From Streptomyces curacoi (lineage in GTDB: Bacteria > Actinomycetota > Actinomycetes > Streptomycetales > Streptomycetaceae): DNA of 55,636 nt. Below the pieces are notes generated by a model. It worked only from the letters and a program-made list of their open reading frames with translations. It had not been told where the DNA came from and ran no database searches. This document shows, piece by piece, positions 24,287-32,017 of this stretch. The DNA lies in contig NZ_KQ947990.1 in the NCBI RefSeq assembly GCF_001513975.1, positions 1 to 55,636 on the forward strand, read 5' to 3'. The position numbers were made by a program, and so were the translations under genes. The first letter of the stretch is position 1. Each line of letters begins with the position of its first letter.

Positions 24287-25123
24287 TCACTCCTCGGCGA
24301 TCTTGCCCGCGTAGATGTCCTCGCCGTCCGGCAGCCGTACGTCGACGGGGGCCCCGAAGTCGTACAGCAAGGTCGTCGAGGACACGGCGACGGCACCGTT
24401 CTGCTGCCCGTTGACGAAGCTGAAGCGATGCCGGACCTTGCGGATCCGTCCGGCCTCGTCGAGATAGACGTCGAACGGCACCTGGGCCGTGGCGAACCCT
24501 TTCGCCGCTGCCGCCAGGGCCTCGGCGTTCCCGTCGGAGGCGTCCCGCGCCGCGGCCCGCAGATCGGCGGTCCCCCGGTAGTGCCGCACCGGCGTACCCG
24601 CGATCTCCTCCTCGCCGACGTACCGCGCGGTCCGCGCTCCGCGCAGCACCTCGGCGGCGGCGTACGGATCGGTGGCGCCGCCGGTGACGAGGTTTCCGTC
24701 GGAGAGGGTCCGGGTGTCCACGCGCACCCACTTGTCGGAGGGCACACCGGCACCGCGGTTCTTCATGAACAGCGCGCCCGGAGCGAGGAGCTCCATGATC
24801 GGCCGGTGTGCGGTCTCCCCGGCGGGATCCTGGGGCAGCAGGACCTTCAGATGCCCCACCTGCCGGCGGAAGTCGTACACGCCCTCGCCGCGGATGGTGA
24901 CCCGGGTCCCGCCGGTGGCCATCTGCATGGACGTACGGGCCTTGGAGCTCCGGGCCCCGACCAGCGCGTCGGCGGCGCGCCGCACCATCTCTACGGTCTC
25001 ACCCCCGTGCGTGTCCTCGACGGCGGCTCCGGTCTGCGCGCACCCGCTGCCCGCCAGGCAGACGCACAAGATCCCCGCCGCTACGCCCGCCCCACGCCTC
25101 CTGTGCTGCTGCCGCTCCGCCAT
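24287..25123 (-). CDS. Putative lipoprotein, LppX/LprG-like
   Basis: A 278-residue exported protein. The basic N-terminus and hydrophobic core end in the lipobox LAGSGC, so it is probably a lipoprotein. The mature part is rich in beta strands, with motifs such as GEGVYDFRRQVGHLKVLLP and VPFDVYLDEAGRIRKVRHRF that recall the LppX/LprAFG and LolA-like fold for carrying lipids. That assignment is by general resemblance only. The ATG at 25123 is preferred; a GTG 33 bp upstream is possible. Confidence 0.75.
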   Translation of the reverse strand: MAERQQHRRRGAGVAAGILCVCLAGSGCAQTGAAVEDTHGGETVEMVRRAADALVGARSSKARTSMQMATGGTRVTIRGEGVYDFRRQVGHLKVLLPQDPAGETAHRPIMELLAPGALFMKNRGAGVPSDKWVRVDTRTLSDGNLVTGGATDPYAAAEVLRGARTARYVGEEEIAGTPVRHYRGTADLRAAARDASDGNAEALAAAAKGFATAQVPFDVYLDEAGRIRKVRHRFSFVNGQQNGAVAVSSTTLLYDFGAPVDVRLPDGEDIYAGKIAEE

Positions 25124-25248
25124 CGCCTGCCTACCCCCAGCCGGTACGTCCGTCACGGGCCCCCTGTCGTTCCGGTTAACGACGGGTAGGTGCCCTCGTC
25201 ACGCCGACCGGAGGCGTTGCGCTTACTTGCCTTGGGTAACGTTGCAGC

Positions 25249-25428
25249 GTGGCGCAGCAGGACGGACCAACCTCTCCCCGAAAACACCGCGACCCCTCGG
25301 ACCACCGCACGACGACGGTCGAGCAGGGCCGCTTCTGTTCGGCCCACTGCACGTGCGGCTGGCGGGGGCCGGCGCGACGGGCGCGGAGTCTGGCGCGGGC
25401 GGACGCGGAGGGGCACGCGGGAGCGTAA
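25249..25428 (+). CDS. Small Cys/Trp-motif protein, probably from a leaderless message
   Basis: A 59-residue reading frame starting GTG. Its second half, GRFCSAHCTCGWRGPARRAR, followed by SLARADAEGHAGA, looks like a genuine conserved actinomycete small protein: three cysteines (30, 34, 36), a GW pair and a basic helix, perhaps a metal-binding or nucleic-acid-binding knot. No ribosome-binding site precedes the GTG (GGGTAACGTTGCAGC), which fits leaderless translation. It is divergent from the lipoprotein gene. Function unknown. Confidence 0.65.
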   Translation: MAQQDGPTSPRKHRDPSDHRTTTVEQGRFCSAHCTCGWRGPARRARSLARADAEGHAGA

Positions 25429-25970
25429 GAGTCCGGCGCGCTGTCCGTTGCCCCGGCGTGGGGGCTGGCGGGGGGTGGGTCGCGCGGCCCGGCGCTGACG
25501 CGGTGCCGCTGCGCCCACCCGTGCCGCCCCAGCGGCACGACTGCCCGCAGCTACGCATGCTGGCTGGTCCCCTAGCTACGCATGCTGCGCCGATGGGGCG
25601 CGTACCCCCGTGGCGCCGCAGTCGCCCACGGCGGGAAGGGGACGTGTCGGGGGGTGTCCGCCCGCAGTGGCCGGCGTCAACACGCGGCACCTCCTGGCCT
25701 AAGGGGGCCGCCGGTCCGAGGACGGACACCCCCCGGCGCGGCCCCGACCCACCCACCGCACCGCAGGCGCTACGCGCACCCCCACCCCACCCGCACAGGC
25801 CGCCGCAGGCATCGCACCCGCACCCCCACAGGCCCCCCCACCGCCGGAGGCACCCGCGCTGCGTACAGACAGGGGCCCGCCCCCTGGGAGTCAGGGGGCG
25901 GGCCCTTTATCTGCCTCGCGGTGGCACCGCCATGCAGCACCGCGAGGGGTTCACATCGTCGGGCGGCGGA
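25429..25970. other. 540-bp non-coding region beyond pstB with inverted and direct repeats
   Basis: No protein-like frame. It holds a 7-bp hairpin (GTGCCGC/GCGGCAC, 25521-25538), a 14-bp direct repeat AGCTACGCATGCTG (25549 and 25574), a perfect 12-bp inverted repeat (25649-25660 with 25723-25734), a C-rich tract (25740-25850) and a strong hairpin terminator at 25873. The T-run of that terminator is on the plus strand, which hints at a plus-strand transcript through here. Confidence 0.6.
25873..25905. terminator. Strong hairpin downstream of pstB
   Basis: A perfect 14-bp stem (GGGCCCGCCCCCTG with its complement), 5-nt loop, followed on the plus strand by TTTAT. It can end the minus-strand pst transcript 66 bp after pstB, but its U-run faces the other way, so it may serve both strands. 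Confidence 0.85.
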
Positions 25971-26747
25971 TCAGCCGAAGCGGCCCGAGATGTAGTCCTC
26001 CGTGGCCTGGACCGACGGGTTGGAGAAGATGCGCTCCGTGTCGTCGATCTCGATCAGCTTGCCGGGCTGGCCGACGGCGGCGAGGTTGAAGAAGGCCGTA
26101 CGGTCCGAGACACGCGCCGCCTGCTGCATGTTGTGCGTCACGATGACGATCGTGAAGCGTTCCTTCAGTTCGCCGATCAGGTCCTCGATGGCGAGGGTGG
26201 AGATGGGGTCCAGGGCCGAGCAGGGCTCGTCCATGAGGAGGACGTTCGGCTCCACCGCGATCGCCCGCGCGATGCACAGACGCTGCTGCTGGCCGCCGGA
26301 CAGGCCCGACCCGGGCTTGTTCAGGCGGTCCTTGACCTCGTTCCAGAGGTTCGCGCCCTTCAGGGACTTCTCGACGACGTCCTGCAGTTCGCTCTTCTTG
26401 TAGTTGCCGTTCAGGCGCAGCCCCGCCGCCACGTTGTCGAAAATCGACATGGTGGGGAAGGGGTTCGGGCGCTGGAAGACCATGCCGACCTCGCGGCGCA
26501 CCGACACCGGGTCGATGCCCGCGCCGTACAGGTCCTCGTCGTCCAGCATCACCTTGCCCTCGACGCGACCGCCGGGGGTGACCTCGTGCATCCGGTTCAG
26601 CGTGCGCAGGAACGTCGACTTGCCGCAGCCGGAGGGGCCGATGAAGGCCGTCACCGAGCGCGGTTCGACCGTCATCGAGATGTCTTCGATCGCCTTGTGG
26701 GAGCCGTAGTAGGCGGTGAGCCCACTGACGTCGATTCGCTTGGCCAT
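25971..26747 (-). CDS. pstB: Phosphate ABC transporter ATPase PstB
   Basis: A 258-residue ATPase that drives high-affinity phosphate import with PstA and PstC. Walker A is GPSGCGKST, the ABC signature is LSGGQQQRLCIARA, Walker B is VLLMDEPCSALDP, and the switch His is in VTHNMQQAARVSD. The length is the family norm. It is last in pstSCAB, 38 bp after pstA, and is followed by a strong hairpin. Confidence 0.97.
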   Translation of the reverse strand: MAKRIDVSGLTAYYGSHKAIEDISMTVEPRSVTAFIGPSGCGKSTFLRTLNRMHEVTPGGRVEGKVMLDDEDLYGAGIDPVSVRREVGMVFQRPNPFPTMSIFDNVAAGLRLNGNYKKSELQDVVEKSLKGANLWNEVKDRLNKPGSGLSGGQQQRLCIARAIAVEPNVLLMDEPCSALDPISTLAIEDLIGELKERFTIVIVTHNMQQAARVSDRTAFFNLAAVGQPGKLIEIDDTERIFSNPSVQATEDYISGRFG

Positions 26748-26785
26748 GTCTACTTCACTTCCAGGATTCAGTCGCTGTGGCCGCG

Positions 26786-27838
26786 TCAGCGACCGGTCTT
26801 CGGGGCCTTCCAGCGGGCGATCCCGCGGGCCACCAGGTTGAGGATCATCACGAAGGCGATCAGGGTGAGGGACGCCGCCCAGGCACGGTCGTACGCCGGG
26901 GTCTCGCCGGATCCGTACTGCTGGTAGATGTACAGCGGCAGCGAGGCCTGCGCACCCTCGAAGGGGTTGGCGTTGATGAACTTGCTGCCGAACACCAGCA
27001 GCAGTACGGGTGCGGTCTCACCGGTGATACGGGCGATGGACAGCATGATGCCGGTGGTGATTCCGCCCATCGAGGTGGGCAGGACCACCTTCAGGATGGT
27101 GCGCCACTTGGGCACGCCCAGCGCCAGGGACGCCTCGCGCAGCTCGTTCGGGACGAGCTTGAGCATCTCCTCCGTGGAGCGGACGACGACCGGCATCATC
27201 AGGATCGCCAGGGCCAGCGAGCCGGCGAAGCCGAAGGGCTGCATGTCGAACATCAGCATGAGGCTGAGGATGAACAGACCGGCGACGATCGACGGGATAC
27301 CGGTCATGACGTCGACGAAGAAGGTGACGGCCCGGGCGAGGTTGCCACGCCCGTACTCCACCAGGTAGATCGCGGTGAGTACGCCGATCGGCGCGGCGAT
27401 CAGCGTGGCGAGGCCGACCTGCTCCAGGGTGCCGAGGATGGCGTGGTAGATGCCGCCGCCCGGCTGGGAGTCGGGGACCACGCCCATCGAGTGGGTCAGG
27501 AAGTAGCCGTCGAGGACCTTCACCCCGCGCTGGACGGTCGACCACACCAGGGAGGCGAGCGGCACCACGGCGAGCAGGAAGGCGACCCAGACCAGCGCGG
27601 TGACGACGCGGTCCTTGGCCTGGCGGCGGTTCTCGACCCGGGCGGCGATGACGTACGTACCGAGGATGTGGAGAAGCGCGGCGATCAGCGCCCACTGGAT
27701 GTCGCTGTGCAGGCCGGCGGCGGCGCTGATGCCGAGGCCGAGGGCGATGGATCCGGCGGCGATGGCCCACGGGGCCCACTTCGGCAGCCGGGCGCCGCGC
27801 AGGGTGCTGGGGCGCTTGTCGGCGATGGCGGTGCTCAT
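26786..27838 (-). CDS. pstA: Phosphate ABC transporter permease PstA
   Basis: A 350-residue membrane permease. Six or more helices are visible, with the binding-protein-dependent transport loop (EMLKLVPNELREASLALGVPKW) that docks on PstB. The N-terminus has extra helices (about residues 22-60) before the core. Its ATG overlaps the pstC stop (ATGA), giving translational coupling. Confidence 0.95.
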   Translation of the reverse strand: MSTAIADKRPSTLRGARLPKWAPWAIAAGSIALGLGISAAAGLHSDIQWALIAALLHILGTYVIAARVENRRQAKDRVVTALVWVAFLLAVVPLASLVWSTVQRGVKVLDGYFLTHSMGVVPDSQPGGGIYHAILGTLEQVGLATLIAAPIGVLTAIYLVEYGRGNLARAVTFFVDVMTGIPSIVAGLFILSLMLMFDMQPFGFAGSLALAILMMPVVVRSTEEMLKLVPNELREASLALGVPKWRTILKVVLPTSMGGITTGIMLSIARITGETAPVLLLVFGSKFINANPFEGAQASLPLYIYQQYGSGETPAYDRAWAASLTLIAFVMILNLVARGIARWKAPKTGR

Positions 27839-28842
27839 GCGTTGGCCCCCGAGTACTCCTTGCGGCGGGCGATGATCGCGCGGGCCGCGCCGTTGACCAG
27901 CAGGGTGATGACGAACAGGACCAGACCGGAGGCGATCAGCGCGTCACGGCCGAACTCGGTGGCCTCGCTGAACTTGCTGGCGATGTTCTGGGCGAAGGTG
28001 CCGCCGCCCGGGTCGAGCAGGCTGCCGTGGATGAGGAAGTCCGGGGAGAGCACGGTGGCCACGGCCATCGTCTCGCCGAGCGCGCGGCCGAGGCCGAGCA
28101 TCGAGGCGGAGATCACGCCGGAGCGGCCGAAGGGGAGCACCGCCATGCGGATGACCTCCCAGCGGGTGGCGCCGAGCGCCAGGGCCGCCTCCTCGTGCAT
28201 CTGCGGGACCTGCCGGAAGACCTCGCGGCTCACGTTGGTGATGATCGGCAGGATCATGATCGCGAGCAGGATGCCGACCGTGAGCATCGAGCGGGGGGCA
28301 CCGCCCTCCCAGGAGAAGATCCCGGTCCAGCCGAGGTACGCGTCCAGCCAGCCGAAGAGGCCGGTCAGGTACGGCACGAGGATCATCGCGCCCCACAGGC
28401 CGTAGACGATGGACGGCACGGCGGCGAGCAGGTCGATCACGTACGCGATGGGACCGCGCAGCCTGCGCGGGGCGTAGTGCGTGAGGAACAGCGCGATGGC
28501 GACGGCGATCGGGACCGCGATGACCATGGCGATGATCGACGAGACGATCGTGCCGAAGGCCAGGACGGCGATGCCGAAGACCGGCGGGACCGCACCGGTG
28601 TTCCACTCGAAGGTGGTGAGGAAGTTGCCCTCGTCCTTGCTGATGGCGAGTGAGGCGCGGTAGGCGAGGAAGGCCGCGATGGCTGCCATGACCGCAAGCA
28701 GCAGGATGCCCGACCCGCGGGAGAGACCGAGGAAGATCCGGTCGCCGGGTCGGGTGGCGCCGCGGGCCGCGCGCTTCTGCTCGGTCACCTTGGGCTGTGG
28801 GATGGGGGGAGGTGCTTGGGTGCTCTTCGTGGATATGTCCAT
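27835..28842 (-). CDS. pstC: Phosphate ABC transporter permease PstC
   Basis: A 335-residue membrane permease, partner of PstA. It has six helices and the PstB-docking loop (EVFRQVPQMHEEAALALGATRW). The N-terminal 35 residues are polar and Pro-rich. The ATG at 28842 has GGAGAACCCG just before it; an in-frame extension upstream runs through the intercistronic hairpin and is not protein-like. It is separated from pstS by 143 bp holding that hairpin. Confidence 0.95.
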   Translation of the reverse strand: MDISTKSTQAPPPIPQPKVTEQKRAARGATRPGDRIFLGLSRGSGILLLAVMAAIAAFLAYRASLAISKDEGNFLTTFEWNTGAVPPVFGIAVLAFGTIVSSIIAMVIAVPIAVAIALFLTHYAPRRLRGPIAYVIDLLAAVPSIVYGLWGAMILVPYLTGLFGWLDAYLGWTGIFSWEGGAPRSMLTVGILLAIMILPIITNVSREVFRQVPQMHEEAALALGATRWEVIRMAVLPFGRSGVISASMLGLGRALGETMAVATVLSPDFLIHGSLLDPGGGTFAQNIASKFSEATEFGRDALIASGLVLFVITLLVNGAARAIIARRKEYSGANA

Positions 28843-28938
28843 CGGGTTCTCCGGTCTGCGGAGCCGCACACGGTCTGCGGCGGCTCGGTGGAGCCGTACG
28901 CGATCGGCGACGGCTCCGGGCGGCGGTGCACCGGACGA

Positions 28939-28979
28939 TGCGGTCCGGTCCGGGGTTTCGGGCCCCGGACCGGACCGCA
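28939..28979 (-). terminator. Intercistronic hairpin between pstS and pstC
   Basis: A perfect 17-bp stem (TGCGGTCCGGTCCGGGG and its complement) with a 7-nt loop, starting 7 bp after the pstS stop. It probably ends or stabilises most pstS messages, so that PstS is made in excess over PstC, PstA and PstB. Confidence 0.85.
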
Positions 28980-28985
28980 CTCAGG

Positions 28986-30110
28986 TCAGCTCAGGCCCTC
29001 GATGGTCTTGCGGACCTCGGTGATGATCTCGGTCGGCATCGGGGCGTAGTCGTTCTCCGTGAGGATCTTCTGGCCGTCCTCGGAGGCGATGTAGTTGAGG
29101 AACGCCTTGGTGGCAGGCAGGGTCTCCGCCTTGTTGCCCTTGTCGCAGACGATCTCGTACGTCACCAGGACCATCGGGTAGGCACCCTCGGTCTTGGTGT
29201 TGTAGTCCAGTTCGAGCGCGTAGTCCTTGCCGGTGCCGACGCGCTTGGCGGCGGCGATGGCCTTGGTGGCGTTCTCGATGTTGGCCTCGACCGGCTCGGC
29301 GGCGCCGGTGTCGAGCTTGACCGCCTTGATGTTGTCCTTGACGTACGACAGCTCGAAGTAGCCGATGGCGCCGTTGGTCTGCTTCACCTGCTGGGCCACC
29401 CCGGAGGACTGCGGAGCGGACTGGCCGCCCTTGGCCTGCCAGGCCTTGCCGCCCTCGTACGGGAAGTCCTTCTTGGCCGTGGCGATCAGGTACTTGGTGA
29501 AGTTGTCCGTGGTGCCGGACTCGTCCGAGCGGTGGAACGCCTGGATCTTGAGGTTGGGCAGCTTGGCGTCGGGGTTCAGCTTGGCGATCGCCGGGTCGTT
29601 CCACTTGGTGATCTTGCTGTCGAAGATCTTGGCGATCGTGGAGGCGTCCAGGACCAGGTTGTCGACGCCCTGGAGGTTGTAGCCGACCGCGACCGGGCCG
29701 CCGACCATCGGCAGGTTGATGCCCTGGCCGCCGGAGCAGATCTTCTTGGACGCCTCGACCTCTTCCGGCTTCAGCGCGGAGTCGGAACCGGCGAAGGCGA
29801 CCTGACCCTGGGTGAACGCGGTCACACCGGCGCCGGAGCCGCCGGCCTTGTAGTTGATCTGCACGTCCTTGCAGGCAGCGGTGAACTGCGCGACCCAGGC
29901 GTCGATCGCGTTCTTCTGCGCGGAGGAGCCGTCGGCGAGGAGCTGGCCCTTGGCGTCGTCGCACTTGATGTTGGAGCTGGCGGCGCCCGTCGCGTCCCCG
30001 CCGGTGCTGCTGCCGGTCTCGTCGGAGCCGCACGCCGTGAGGGCCAGGGCGCCGGAGACGGCGAGAGCGCCGAGAGCCAGAGCCCGCCGGTTCTTGCGCT
30101 GAAGCTTCAC
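28986..30110 (-). CDS. pstS: Phosphate-binding lipoprotein PstS
   Basis: A 374-residue extracellular phosphate-binding lipoprotein. The lipobox LALTAC is followed by a Ser/Gly/Thr spacer. Phosphate-site motifs are GSSAQKNAIDAW and GSGAGVTAF near the front, and later FHRSDESGTTDNFTKYL. The GTG start at 30110 has AAGGA upstream. It is first in pstSCAB and sits under a PHO box at 30248-30269, so it should be induced by PhoP when phosphate is scarce. Confidence 0.97.
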   Translation of the reverse strand: MKLQRKNRRALALGALAVSGALALTACGSDETGSSTGGDATGAASSNIKCDDAKGQLLADGSSAQKNAIDAWVAQFTAACKDVQINYKAGGSGAGVTAFTQGQVAFAGSDSALKPEEVEASKKICSGGQGINLPMVGGPVAVGYNLQGVDNLVLDASTIAKIFDSKITKWNDPAIAKLNPDAKLPNLKIQAFHRSDESGTTDNFTKYLIATAKKDFPYEGGKAWQAKGGQSAPQSSGVAQQVKQTNGAIGYFELSYVKDNIKAVKLDTGAAEPVEANIENATKAIAAAKRVGTGKDYALELDYNTKTEGAYPMVLVTYEIVCDKGNKAETLPATKAFLNYIASEDGQKILTENDYAPMPTEIITEVRKTIEGLS

Positions 30111-30247
30111 TTGAGGGAGTTCCTTCCAGGAGCCGCCGTCCTGAATCCGGCGGCGTGCGAAGAGTGGGTGATGCGGAGACGTCCTCTCGGCGCGGTCCGC
30201 ACCGCGTAAGGCCGAAATTAGGCAGGACAGGTGAAGGCGCCGATGGG

Positions 30248-30269
30248 CGTAAATGAACGAGGGGTGAAC
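30248..30269 (-). promoter_or_regulatory. PHO box of pstS
   Basis: Read on the minus strand: GTTCACCCCTC directly followed by GTTCATTTACG, two 11-nt direct repeats as in Streptomyces PhoP sites (consensus GTTCACC). It lies 138-159 bp before the pstS start codon. Confidence 0.88.
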
Positions 30270-30354
30270 CCCTGGGGACAGTGCGGTGAGGTCACGGAAC
30301 GCTCACGTTGAGGACACGGGCGCATTCCGAGGCTTTGTGGGGGGTTGGTGCGGA

Positions 30355-30777
30355 CTATGCCGGGCGCAGCGACTCCAGCAGGGCGTCGACCAGATCCCGG
30401 TCCCTCGGCTGGGTCAGAAGGCGCCGGGCGGCCGCGGGGGAGAGCCACAGCAGGCGGTCCACCTCGGCGGTCGGGGTGAACGTGCCGGGGCCGGCCTGGG
30501 CGGCCCAGTAGCGGACCTCCTTGGGCCGGCCGGCCGCCGGATACCGCAGCGTCGGCAGCTCGGCGCCCGGGCGGGCGGTGTGCCCCGTCTCCTCCTCGAC
30601 CTCGCGCAGGGCACCGGCGAGGGCGTCCTCGCCGCGCTTCAGCTTGCCCTTGGGGTGGGACCAGTCGTCGTATTTCGGCCGGTGGATCAGGCATATCTCC
30701 ACATCACCGTGGACCGGCGAACGGCGCCACAGGACGCAGCCGGCGGCGTGGACGGTGAGGTCCTTCGCGTGAGTCAC
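30355..30777 (-). CDS. Nudix hydrolase
   Basis: A 140-residue Nudix pyrophosphohydrolase. The Nudix box GX5EX7REVXEETG is complete (KGKLKRGEDALAGALREVEEETG region). The opening AAGCVLWRR and HPKYDDWSHPKGK resemble MutT1/diadenosine-polyphosphate hydrolases. Its place between pstS and the CHAD-ppk pair suggests a part in phosphate, nucleotide or polyphosphate turnover; this is inference. It has the same orientation as its neighbours. Confidence 0.92.
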   Translation of the reverse strand: MTHAKDLTVHAAGCVLWRRSPVHGDVEICLIHRPKYDDWSHPKGKLKRGEDALAGALREVEEETGHTARPGAELPTLRYPAAGRPKEVRYWAAQAGPGTFTPTAEVDRLLWLSPAAARRLLTQPRDRDLVDALLESLRPA

Positions 30778-30892
30778 CGGGAGTACGCCTCCTTCAGGTG
30801 TGCCGACGAGTGCCGACGAGGGCGGACGGGGGCGGACAGGGGCCGAGGAAGGCCGACGGTGCCGACGAGTGCCTGTGGGCGCCTGCGGGCGC

Positions 30893-32017
30893 CTACGGCG
30901 TGCCCACCGTCTGCCTCTGCCAGGACTGCTGGAACGCGAACCGCGCCGCCTCCACCTCGTGCCGCTGGTCGGCGTGCAGCACGCCGAGGGCGTACGCCGT
31001 CGCCGGGGCGATGCGCGGGGTGCGGGCGGCCTGGGCCGCGGCTCCCGCGGCCTCGGAGGCGTCGCGGTGCCGGTTGAGGGCCTGGCCGGCCGTCAGCATG
31101 CGTACGTCCACCCGGGCGTCGTCGCCGTGGAGGACCTCGCGGGCGTAGCGGTGCAGGCGCAGCAGCAGGCGGACCTGGTGCCAGGGGGCGTCCTGCGGAT
31201 GCGGGGCCGGGTCCGGGGACAGGCCGTGGATCAGGGCCTCCGCGTTGTAGGGGTGGCCGGCGGTGACCAGGGGGAGCGCCGCGACCGCGTCGGTGAGGCG
31301 CTCCTCGGCGGCGGCCGCGAGGGGGCGCAGGTCGGCGGTGGCCGCGGCGGGGGTCAGGGGGACCTCGCTGGCCAGTAAGGCGATGTTGTCGGCCACGGCG
31401 TGAAAGCGGCTGGATCCCAGGGCCTGCAGCGCCGTCGAGTGAGCCCGGGTCCGGGCGAGGGTGAGCTGGCGTTCGAGCAGCGCACCCGCCTTGGCCGCGC
31501 CCACCGTGAGGTTGCCGCGCTCCGGGGGGCCGGCGGAAACGGCCAGGCCGGGAGCGGCCGGGGCATCGGCGGCACCTGTCACGCCGGCGGCGTCGACAGC
31601 CCCCGACTGCGTCGGCAGTACCGCCGCCCCCGACAGCCGGTGCAGCGCCAGCAGCAGGCGTTCCAGGCGGGCCGCGTACGCGTGTTCCATGGCGAGCGTG
31701 CCCGAGAGCCAGGCCAGTTCCGGGCGGATGGACTCCGACCAGTCGGTGTCCAGCAAGGGGCGGAACGTGTGCAGGCTGGCGCTGATGCGGCGGGCCGAGC
31801 GGCGCAGCGCCCGGGCCGCGTCGACGGACTGCTCCGAGCCGTTGTCCCCCACCCGTGACCTGGCCCGGGCGGGGGCGCCCCCGTCGCCGCCGGTCTCCCG
31901 GTGCAGGCGCAGGGCTCGGAGGAACTCCGTGGCCTGGGCGCGCAGGTAGCCCGCGAGGGCGTCCCCGGTGACCGTCCCGGCCGTGGGGTCCGTCGGTTCA
32001 AGGTGTTGCTGTGCCAC
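30893..32017 (-). CDS. CHAD domain protein (polyphosphate-associated)
   Basis: A 374-residue helical cytoplasmic protein. The conserved histidine/arginine pattern of the CHAD domain is visible: ARALRRSARRISASLHTFRPLLD near the front, and further basic helices later (EHAYAARLERLLLALHRL). CHAD proteins bind polyphosphate and are often encoded beside its synthases. Here the GTG start overlaps the ppk 3' end by 20 bp, so the two are surely cotranscribed. It has no catalytic triad, so it is more likely a binding or granule protein. Confidence 0.9.
   Translation of the reverse strand: MAQQHLEPTDPTAGTVTGDALAGYLRAQATEFLRALRLHRETGGDGGAPARARSRVGDNGSEQSVDAARALRRSARRISASLHTFRPLLDTDWSESIRPELAWLSGTLAMEHAYAARLERLLLALHRLSGAAVLPTQSGAVDAAGVTGAADAPAAPGLAVSAGPPERGNLTVGAAKAGALLERQLTLARTRAHSTALQALGSSRFHAVADNIALLASEVPLTPAAATADLRPLAAAAEERLTDAVAALPLVTAGHPYNAEALIHGLSPDPAPHPQDAPWHQVRLLLRLHRYAREVLHGDDARVDVRMLTAGQALNRHRDASEAAGAAAQAARTPRIAPATAYALGVLHADQRHEVEAARFAFQQSWQRQTVGTP

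Noticed and set aside
25640..25740. A named RNA family (for example the actinobacterial 6C motif) in the C-rich region beyond pstB
   Set aside because: There are C-runs and hairpins but I could not match the conserved layout; it is left as an unnamed candidate.
25223..25756. A 177-codon minus-strand frame beyond pstB
   Set aside because: Composition is shadow-like (Pro, Arg, Gly, Thr), it covers repeats, and the opposite strand holds a better small gene at 25249.
30799..30892. Repeats of GTGCCGACGA between the Nudix and CHAD genes
   Set aside because: Short, imperfect, and close to the general GC-rich background; no arrangement that suggests a regulatory or CRISPR-like role.
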